A stretch of DNA of 64,000 bases from Andrena cerasifolii (taxonomy: Eukaryota > Arthropoda > Insecta > Hymenoptera > Andrenidae), in contig NC_135120.1 in NCBI RefSeq assembly GCF_050908995.1, positions 22,581,433-22,645,432 on the forward strand, given 5' to 3'. The notes under the pieces are model-generated. The model was not told the DNA's origin. It ran no database searches and was given only the letters and a program-made list of their open reading frames with translations. Positions 55,423 to 64,000 of the stretch are shown piece after piece. The translations under genes were made by a program, and so were the position numbers. The stretch's first letter is position 1. Every line of letters begins with the position of its first letter.

Positions 55423-55854
55423 CAAGGGAACATCCCGGACACGGAAATTTGAAAAATTCTGAAACTTTGTGAATATGTAGGGGATTTCCTCCTGATTACA
55501 ACGCAATTTTTGTTTGCTCTCCAAATTCACTCTAAAGGGGTGTAATTGACCTCTGAAAATCCGATCATTTTCCAATTTTGTGTTACAACTCGTGAACTGT
55601 AAAATAATTCTTTTACCAAATGATAGATCTCACTAGAAGAAGTAACTTTTGTCTTGAAACTTTTTCCCTATCTCTTACAGTTCGCGAGTTATAACACAAA
55701 ATCGGAAAATAGCCGAATTTTCAGGGGTGAATTTCACCTCCTTCGAGTGGATTTGGGCAGCAAATAAAAATTGCGTTTTAATAAGGAGGAAATACCCAAC
55801 ATATTCACAAAGTTTGAGAATTTTTTGAATTTTCGGGTTCGCGATCTTCCCTTG
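55423..55854. mobile_element. Inverted-repeat MITE of the CAAGGGAAGATCCCG family, 432 bp
   Basis: Starts CAAGGGAACATCCCGGACAC and ends GTTCGCGATCTTCCCTTG, flanked by TCA (55420-55422, 55855-55857). It is clearly longer-armed than a typical MITE: about 50 bp of terminal pairing plus inner pairs around ACAACTCGTGAACTGTAA and its complement. Confidence 0.82.
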
Positions 55855-55871
55855 TCAGAAAATTGATCGTA

Positions 55872-56105
55872 CACCTAGGTTGGTAACGAAAATTGGCGGG
55901 AAAATGAATACAAACACACTTATACAAAAATGAAAACACAATATACATTTTAGTCGTATATTTTACTAAATAATTCGTAAAAAAAAATCTAAATAAAACT
56001 GACTATTTGTCTATATTTAACAGAAATATATATATTGTGTTTTCAATTTTGAATATGTCTGTTTGTATTAATTTTTTCGTCAACTTTCCTCACCAAACCT
56101 AGGTG
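55872..56105. mobile_element. TA-flanked MITE, 234 bp
   Basis: Starts CACCTAGGTTGGTAACGAAA and ends CACCAAACCTAGGTG, next to TA at 55870-55871 and 56106-56107. The arms pair over about 50 bp with small gaps (AATACAAACA and TGTTTGTATT). No ORF. Confidence 0.8.
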
Positions 56106-56107
56106 TA

Positions 56108-59100
56108 CGCTGAATTCTGTAACTGTACCTACCGAGATGTATTTTAGCTCGGTGCGCAGCCGTCGACGTTCGTGCGTCCTTCTTTTGTTCGCGCCGCGGT
56201 GTAATAAGGCACGGATATCAGAGAAGCGGACATTTCATATGTGCCAATCTAATATATCGACTGGCTGTAACGCTAGGAAGCATCATGTGCAGCGAGCTGG
56301 ACGGAGCATGCAGCCAGCGCGTTTAAGGGGCCGCTTTGGTGGTTCGACGCCGCAGGGAACTGGTCCTCCTCTTGCGCGCGAGTGTATCCAACGTGGCTTG
56401 AACGTTTGCGTTATCCGTATTGCGAGAGTCGATAGGCCGCGGGAGCGCAAGGGGGCAATGGTTCTTCTCGATGACTGTATCCCTCGGCCGTGTCCCCAGT
56501 CAGAAATTAACCCCTCGAGGCACTCGGCCGTGTTGACGAGGACGCTCGACAACGGTAGGAAACGTTTCTACGAGGCGAATCATCGGTCGGGACAAGTGAT
56601 GGGCCACGATCTTGTACGCGTAGACGCGTGTACGGGCGCACAGACCCGGCGCGTCGGTGTACGCACAGACGGAGGGCGAGGCGCAGTGCAGTGCGACCGC
56701 ACGTGTGTACACTTTACATATGTATACCTTGCACACGACGTATGTACACTGCGTAACGCCTATACGACAACGGGCCGCGCCTAACGAACCGAAATGATAC
56801 CTAACCAGTAGTCGTCGCGTGTGTATGTACGGGCGTGAGCGGTGGCGCGCGAGCGAGCGAGCGCTTCGACACGGCCACGCCATGGAACACGTGTCGCCGC
56901 GCACAAGAGAGCAGCAGGCTCGCTTAATGCTCGGGCATTAACGCTAATTGATGGATTGTTTTTAATATTTAACGCTTCGTCTCTTCCCCATCTCCTTCCG
57001 TCTCGTCGCGTCCCCGTCCCCGAGACTCTTTTTCGTCCACTCTCCCCGCCGTCCTTACTCGTCCGCCGCCGCGTCATATAAGTCGAACGATTCCATCCTC
57101 TTCCTACCCAGCCGTGTTGCCTCCTCTGCGGCCAGCTGACCACGATCTACGAACACACACGCTCTTTGACTCATCGTGAACACGCACGCACACCGCTGCC
57201 GCGGGCACTTGGGTTGCGTACAGGCTGCGCGAAAAGTGGTGGTCATGATTTTCGTGGCTGAAACTGTGTGCTTGAAATGGTCGATATGTATTCAGTTGGA
57301 AGAAATGACTGCAAAGTGCGTGCTGAGCTAGAAGTACCGTTTCACCGTTTTATCACTCGTTGTGTTTTATTATGGGAAGTTTAGTTATGTTATAACGCAC
57401 GCGAATTATATCTAACGTCGATCATAATGCGTAGATTTGTCCGCAAGAGATCCGCGACCGTTACTTTTTCCACGCACTGTACGTATTCTCGTCGCGCACG
57501 AAAAGCGGGCCGCGAAGACACGACGTAGACCAAGGAGAGCTTGACGACGACGGCACCGGGCGACGAAGACAACGGGGACGACGAGGAAGACGAAGAGGAC
57601 GACGTCGGAACAACACGATCATACCGTGGCTCGTATATACCGGGAGGAGCGGCCGTAAGAGGAAAAGAGAGAGGATAAAAAGACGAAGGTAGGAGGGGTG
57701 GGGTGAAGAGGCCTGTGAGATAGCCGTGCAGCCGACACATACGGTAGTCGCAGATCGGCGAGGCAGACAAGGGACTCGAGCAAGCAAAATGGAGGGCAGG
57801 CGAGCGTGGAATATAAAAGGAGGAACGTGAATTCATATCTCGTCCGGGGGATCTCGCTGCTTTGCGCCGCTGAGAGACTGTGTTTTCGTGGGACGGGGAT
57901 AGACGGAGAAAGGCGTCGGCCCCTCGGGCTGGTGGAGAAGCGACGGGACGATCTCGGGTAGAAAAGGGTGGAGAAAAGGGTGAAAGAGGAGAGAGAGAAA
58001 GACGGATTAGCGTTTGGTAGCAGGAGGGTCGGGGGTTAGGGGGTGAAGGAAGGAAAGACCGCGGGAAGGAGAATGAGAGACTCGAAGAACAGCCGGCCGC
58101 GGTCGGGTATATCGTATCTGTCGCGAGTGCGAGGACGACGTTCGAATATCCCACGATTAGCGGGAGAGAGAAGGGACACGGTTGCGGTATTAGGGCGACC
58201 GAAACGGCGATCTGCCGGCCGCAGGAGCGACGAGGACGGACGGTGACAGTCCGCGCGGACCGGCACCGTCGAAACGAGCGCCGGGAAGCGACCAATCGCC
58301 GCTCACCGGCGACCAATCGCCGCAAAGAGCGACGAATCCACGCTCGACTACTGCCGTCGTCTCATCTCTCACCCGGGCCAGTCGTCCCCGAACCACGCAA
58401 GGAGGTAGGCTCTTTTGTCTCGCGGAGCTGTGAATACACGATGCGTATACACAATGGCCCCTGCTAAGGGTACCGCCGTGTGCTCTGCCGTGTAGGCAGG
58501 TGAGAAAGTACGGAGACAGAGAGGCACAGACCCAGCTACAAAATTCCCTGAGTATTCAACGGCATTACCATGGATATAACGTGTGGTTTTTCGACTAGGT
58601 TTTTCAGACAGCCCACCGACCGGGGGCCACGATGATAAAACCGCGCGCACAGATTAGTTCCGATTCCGGCAGCGCGCGGCTGTCCGTACCGGGTGTAAAA
58701 TTATTGCTTCATCCTTCCATCCGATAGTCCAGCTTTTTCTGTCTCGTCTTGTGTACTTCGGGGGGAAAAGATCGAGAACACATTTCCATTGTTTATGATA
58801 ACCACAAGTCTTAGAAGCGTTTTAAAAAAAGATTTCATTGAAAAACTCGAAAAGTTGCGGGAGTTACGGCGTAAAAAGTAACGCACGGGCCATGCAGATA
58901 AGTAATCGCGCCGCGGCGGGCTTTAAAGCCGCTTTGCTCAGAACTATGTTTCTCAAGACGGTGAACATCGTAACTCGAGAACGGATCGATATTTTTTGTT
59001 GGAATTTTAACCGAACCTACAAAACACTTTTCTCCACAAGGTGCAACTAAGGTCGCATAACTCTAACAACATTTAAGATAACATTTATCACAGAATTATT

Positions 59101-59639
59101 TCTGGAAAATCCTTCAGTGTTGATATATGTTGTATAACTCCGTGATTTTTTTTTAATTTTCGACCGAGTTCCACCTTGTTGATTTTCAGTAAACGACTCT
59201 CATATCCAGCGATTCTGCTTTTAGATGAGTCGGTCAATCGGAATCCTCTTGACCACATGGAGCTGCGCATTACGCAAGGACTCACTTTGATGTCTCGTAT
59301 GTTACTTAATTTTTTATTTTTTTTTTAAACATCCTTATTTGAAAATACGTCTTGTATCCCTGAGGAGGAATTGTTAAAAGAGCAAATGGTTTGAGTTTTT
59401 ACTGACTCTACAATCTAGACCAAAAGAAACCGTTGATTTTATCTGTCTAGTACCCATGTACCCCCTTAAGATCGGAGGAGCGGGTTCTTGAAATACGATC
59501 GCCCGGGAAAAACGAGTTTCTGCTACTTTTAGTATTAAAAGTATCGTAGCGTTTCAATTATAGAATAACCTTCATGTGCTCCTTGAATTCGATATTACAT
59601 ATTCGAAAGATGTACATACTGAACAATTCCTTTACGACG
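56108..59639. other. Intergenic region, part 3: CpG-rich DNA and a purine-rich strand
   Basis: 56130-57250 is GC-rich. 57520-58110 is strongly purine-rich on the + strand (GAGGAAGACGAAGAGG-type words). 58289-58315 holds two CCAAT words 22 bases apart in repeated GCGACCAATCGCCG. 58650-59630 is AT-rich without a recognised feature. No gene is supported, although the CpG-rich, CCAAT-bearing segment could be a promoter or 5' leader. Confidence 0.5.
57520..58110 (+). repeat. Purine-rich (GA/GAGG) low-complexity strand
   Basis: Long runs of A and G on the + strand, for example GAAGACGAAGAGGACGACG near 57589 and GAGAGAGAAAGACGG near 57990. The complementary strand gives a 311-codon Ser/Pro/Leu-rich frame that I do not accept as a gene. 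Confidence 0.75.
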
Positions 59640-60481
59640 CACAGTGGACAAATTTTGCGATTTTATGGCCAAAATTACAGAATTTTTTTTTGAATTTTAC
59701 AAATTTAATACAAATGTCAATTGAAGAACTATATCCATTTTCGTGTTAAAAACCTCAAAACTTATTTGTAATATATAAAATTCGGCACTTTTACGTTCTA
59801 ATATGTGAGAAACTAAATTATCCGAAAAACAGCACTTACAAAAATTACGAACGATAAAGATTTTTTTATTATTTACATTTATACACTTTCTTCTTTGTTC
59901 GAGCTCTACTACAGTGCAGCAGAGCATAGCAAAAGGGTTATCGCTTCTGACGACAAACAAACATACATAATACAAACATTCAAACAGAGGATCGAAGCTG
60001 AATAAGATCGTTTAAAAAAGAATAAAAAGGATTGTAATGTATAACATGTGATTGATAACTATTTTATGTATTGAAAATTGATTCTTATATGAAAAGGTTA
60101 TTTCTAAAACACTACTTTAAAAATTGAATAAATTACGTATTAAAAACCGAAACATAATTATTTTGAAGACAAAAAGATATCTTAAGCACCACCAGGAATT
60201 GAATGCATGCCTTGAAATTATTTTCAGATCTTTGGATAACACAATATAAGTGTTTGAAGCAACTTGAAAATTGGATTAATTCTTTGCGATCGGTCTAACC
60301 TCGCAAGAACATAAACTAATTTGCGAGTCTATACGAGCTTTGCATTAAAACATTTAACAGTAAAATTGGTGGCATTTGATAATCACATTAGTTCTCCAAT
60401 TGACATTTGCATATATTTTGTCGAATTGAAAAATTTATGTTTGTGGTTTCGGCCATAAAATCGCGAAATTTCCCCACTGCG
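59640..60481. mobile_element. Transib-like non-autonomous element, 842 bp
   Basis: Starts CACAGTGGACAAATTTTGCG and ends CGCGAAATTTCCCCACTGCG; the pairing covers about 33 bp including GATTTTATGGCC. It is flanked by CGACG (59635-59639) and CGGCG (60482-60486), a 4/5 duplication fitting the CGNCG target of Transib. CACAGTG is also the consensus heptamer of RAG recombination signals. Inner arms continue (AATGTCAATTG and CAATTGACATT). No transposase frame. Confidence 0.75.
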
Positions 60482-60486
60482 CGGCG

Positions 60487-61276
60487 TTGAATTATATATT
60501 CGCCGTCGCGGTGAAACGAAAGTCACCCAATTTCGATCCTCGAGCGCCCGGCTGTATTCAGGAAGATCTCGGGTACCAATCGCGAGCTTACCAAGTCAGG
60601 TCTAACGAGCGTTTCTAAAAGCCTGCGCCGGAAAGATGTTTTGATAAGGTACGTCGAATTAGCGTACTTAAATCGTTTACAGGCGCATTACGGGGAACTC
60701 GCCGCGTTACACCGCTCGCGCGAACGAAAGAGAAAGCTCGCCAAGGTGCGTTTTACGATCGTTAATCTCGCACCAGCGAACCCGTCGATCACCGTGATCG
60801 AGCTTTTCTTCCGCCTCGCCGACGGACCCGCGAGAATTTCAATACCGTAAAGCGGCGGGAAAGAAATCCGTTCGCACAGTTAAGTTGTTTACCATCAACG
60901 GAAATTAGCATTTCGAGGGCGCCGAACGTAGGCAGTTCCCTGCAGTTTTCCACCGATATTTCCCGCCGTCGAATTATTTATTGCAGCCTCCGCTCGAATT
61001 CCAGCGAATTATACGATATATTTAAACGCAATTTTGCCAAATTTTTAACCGTGATATTCTAGCCACGTTGCTGGGACCGTTCGTGAACAATTGAGTTAAT
61101 GACTTCGGGGTATTGTGCCGAATAGTTCACCAACTCTGACCGCCCCAGATATCGAGTAGCATAATACCCATCACGCTATCAGCCACATCAGGAATCCTTG
61201 TGCCCACTTCTGTTAGGCACATACGACAATCTACATCTGTATGCTCACCCTCGAAATTCAACGGTAAGTAGATACT
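60487..61276. other. Intergenic unique DNA
   Basis: CpG-rich to about 61030, then more balanced. One 69-codon frame at 60641-60850 has no recognisable feature. Nothing else is seen. Confidence 0.6.
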
Positions 61277-62122
61277 GGGTCATTCCACGCGAAGTCGGAT
61301 ACTTTTCGGAGTAACATTTCGGATTTTGGTGCAACTTGGATATGTTGTAGTCTTTAGGGGTATATAAACATATCTCGAAGGATTTTTCGGAGTGTCAAAA
61401 ATTGTGGATGTTACTGCTCTTTGAAATATAGTGTTTACTATTTTTCCAAAAATTATAACTGTTGAACTAATAAATTGATGAAAATGACCTTTTGAGTGAT
61501 TATAGTGCAGATATAAGAGTACCTAATAAAAATTATTTCACTTAATAAAAACGAATATTTGACCATTTATTTAGTAATTGTTCTAAACAAATGCAATTTT
61601 ATAGGTGAAAGCACCTGTTTAAAATTTTGGAAAAAATAGGAGGATAAAGCCCTGTTTTTCCTCTTCATGGTCATGTTTTGAAAAAACGTGGAGGTTTTAA
61701 AATTGGCCAAATGAAAATTAATTGTCAAATCACATCGGCTCAGGGCTTTATCCTCCTATTTTTTCCAAATTTTTAAAAAGGTGCCTTCAACTATAAAATC
61801 GCATTTGTTTAGAACAATTACATAATAAATAAATGGTCAAATATTCGTTTTTATTAAGTGCAATAATTTTTATTAGGTACTCTTATATCTGCACTGTAAT
61901 CACTCAAAAGGTCATTCTTATCAGTTTATTAGTTCAACAGTTATAATTTTTGGAAAAATAGTAAACACTATATTTCAAAGAGCTGTAACATCCACAATTT
62001 TTGACATTTCGAAAAATCCTTCGAGACCTGTTTATATACACCTAAAGACTACAACATATCCAAGTTGCACCAAAATCCGAAATGTTACTCCGAAAAGTGT
62101 CGGACTTCGCGTGGAATGACCC
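61277..62122. mobile_element. Large TA-flanked foldback MITE, 846 bp
   Basis: GGGTCATTCCACGCGAAGTC at the left pairs with GACTTCGCGTGGAATGACCC at the right. Arms of about 380-400 bp match almost perfectly, for example ACTACAACATATCCAAGTTG against CAACTTGGATATGTTGTAGT. The right flank is TA (62123-62124); the left TA (61273-61274) is two bases further out, so the exact left end is uncertain. The near-identical arms suggest recent arrival or gene conversion. No ORF. Confidence 0.8.
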
Positions 62123-62124
62123 TA

Positions 62125-64000
62125 CTTGTGATAATTCCAGAGACCTCGGGTAATCTTGTGCACCCAGGAACAAGAAAGCTAAGGTTGCTTTCACTCAATC
62201 GATTCGTTTTTCTCACCTCCCTCAGCTCTGCCTTCGCTTACCCCTTACCTCCCTTCGCAGCAATGCTATCCTAAACCTAAACCCAGCGACTTCATCCCGT
62301 CGTTCCGTGAGCTTTCCGCGCGCTGCAGGCTCAACCGACTCCCGGTGCGTCTCCCGGACCACGTGACCCAGCTAGACGCCTCGCGCGAGTGCTTATAAAT
62401 TATCGGCGCAACGAGCGCGCATTATCTCGGAGCCAGCACTCGTCTGTGTCTCCGCGGCGCGTTTCTATCGTGTCACGGTCCGGTTTTATCAACCCCGCCG
62501 ACGACCGCGACGAGACGAAATTATTCTGTTTATCGAACGAAAACGGCCCTGCTCGATACGTCGTTTCATCCGCTCCGGCTGGACGTGCTCCTCGTCCGCT
62601 GGCCGTGTCATCCCGTTTCTTTTTCTCGATTTCTGGTCCGGGTCGCTGCTGTTTGCTAGGCGATTTCCAGCCTCCCTCCAACCCGCGGTTGACAAAACAG
62701 GGGCAGAGAGGAGGTAGAGAGGGAGCTGGGGGGGCGACGGCGAGACACGAGCCTTCGCTGGTACGTCAGAGCGATCGTTGACTGTCCCCCTTCCGACCTC
62801 CCCGACAAATTATTAATCCCGACGTCTTGACCCCTTTCGCCTCTTAATCCGGGTAAAGAGAGATATCTCGCGGCTTCGGGGACAAAAGGGGCGAAGTGGT
62901 CTCGACCGACCCCCTTCCTCGTACCCCCCTGCTCTTTTTGTTCCTTCTCTTCTTTCGGCTCGCCCTCGGTCCTTCTTTCCTGCTGCCGTTGGCCCTCTCC
63001 GATGCGGCAGGTATTCTTTCCACCGTCCCTTTGGCTGTGGTTATGCTTGCACACGTATTTCCACGTTCGTCCGCCGCTGAATCCGAGACACACGTACCGG
63101 GTACACAGCGCGTTCGCACATCGCTGACAACAACGAGCCGTCGATTCGATTGTTGCCTACGAACACGTGTCGGGAAAAGGAGCATCGAACGGGGAACAGA
63201 GAAAAATGGCCCCCCCCCTAATTAAGCACCCGCTCTCCACCCAGGTGGCGATCGCCCACAGTCGTCGAGTTTATCCGTTACAAAGCCTCTCGCCACCGGG
63301 TTCCCTGGATCTAATCGTAAAGATACATCGAGGAGCGACGTGTAGTAGCTTGTTCACGGATTGTACCGCAGCCTCGTCTGGTTCGCTGTGGGAGAGCGGC
63401 GAGGATCGAAGAGGAACGCCGACGGCTCGGCGCGCACCGCTTCGGGAGGAAACGGGGCGGAGAGAGACAGAGAGAGTTGTCCGTTGATTAGAGGGGCGCC
63501 GTCGAGCGATCAGAGCGCGCCGATAGAAAAATCCAGTATTTAATTAAGCTCGTTCCCTTGGCTTTCTGTGTCACGTGTGGCCGTGCTGCACGCGCGCTTC
63601 CCGCGCACCCTGTGTCGCGCCGGGCCCTCCTTATTGCCCGCGAACGCCGCGCTATCGGCTCGTGTTAATTGCTGAAACGCCGAACGATCGTTAATCGCCG
63701 CCTAGTATCCGACCCCACCGAGATAATTGAACGTTTTCAGTAGCGGCGGGATCTTCGAGCCTCGCGCGCAGGCAGAGACGCGGGACAGGATCAGCGGATT
63801 CCGTCTACCGGAACGCGCGTCGAAACACCGCTTTATTTATAAGCTGCGCTGGGAAAAAGTCAGCCGTGAACTGCTCGCCGATGGCCAAGCGACGGAGGAT
63901 CGTTCGGGTGTCGGTTTCCATGCTTTTTCAGCTGCCACGAAACGATCGCGAGATGAACTTTGGTGACTAGGGTGGATATACTATTTGTGGCTAGTTTAAG
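62125..64000. other. Intergenic unique DNA at the right edge
   Basis: CpG-rich with pyrimidine-rich + strand segments (62200-62260, 62920-63000) and a short GA run at 63463-63477. Frames up to 145 codons are Arg/Ser/Pro-rich and unrelated to families I know. No gene is supported. Confidence 0.6.

Noticed and set aside
56137..56784. 215-codon + strand frame
   Set aside because: No domain, Arg-rich, begins beside a MITE; probably chance in CpG-rich DNA.
57390..58325. 311-codon minus-strand open frame, the longest in the window
   Set aside because: Ser/Pro/Leu/Arg-rich complement of a purine-rich low-complexity strand; no domain, no splice structure and no family resemblance.
1..64000. tRNA or rRNA genes
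   Set aside because: No B-box plus acceptor-stem combination and no rRNA-like conserved segment was recognised by eye on either strand; a covariance-model scan was not possible.

Overview
The window is insect nuclear DNA and probably hymenopteran (ant, bee or wasp). The order is inferred from a groucho protein of insect type, large introns, abundant undepleted CpG in unique DNA, and AT-rich islands that coincide with transposons. It holds one convincing protein-coding gene, on the + strand: groucho (Gro/TLE transcriptional corepressor). I followed it by codon-level homology and splice signals through eleven coding exons from 2935 to the stop codon ending at 38338. Joined, these give 2301 nt, or 766 residues plus stop, with every exon junction in frame. 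The short first coding exon is not fully inside the window; bases 1-4, followed by GTGAGG, may be its last bases.

Layout. 1-2934: first intron (or 5' end of the gene) with three transposon remnants. 2935-12039: four exons coding the N-terminal Q (tetramerisation) domain. 18856-21568: glycine/proline-rich GP region. 27762-28787: CcN region with a basic stretch and CK2/MAPK-type sites, then the Ser/Pro-rich SP region. 31294-38338: WD40 beta-propeller and stop. 38339 to about 39155: 3' UTR with a CA-rich microsatellite and an AATAAA signal. 39160-64000: about 25 kb with no gene I can support.

The rest is a dense collection of small non-autonomous DNA transposons. Many can be bounded to the base from their target-site duplications (TSDs): hAT-type (8-bp TSD) at 1523, 7216, 12342, 12708, 30407, 37331 and 45272; TA-flanked Tc1/mariner-type at 4039, 16894, 22711, 23625, 26259, 31982, 48643, 49523, 55872 and 61277; TTAA-flanked at 31686, 39925 and 52425; 3-bp TSD elements at 19390, 37705, 42442 and 55423; Transib-like elements with CACAGTGG termini next to CGNCG at 6638, 49333 and 59640; a Ty1/copia-like solo LTR at 48879; and a foldback element built of inverted minisatellite arms at 33555-34412. 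Several are nested, which gives relative insertion ages. No intact transposase or reverse transcriptase ORF was seen. I found no CRISPR array, rRNA, tRNA or bacterial-type system. The notable content is the transposon architecture inside and beside a conserved developmental gene.
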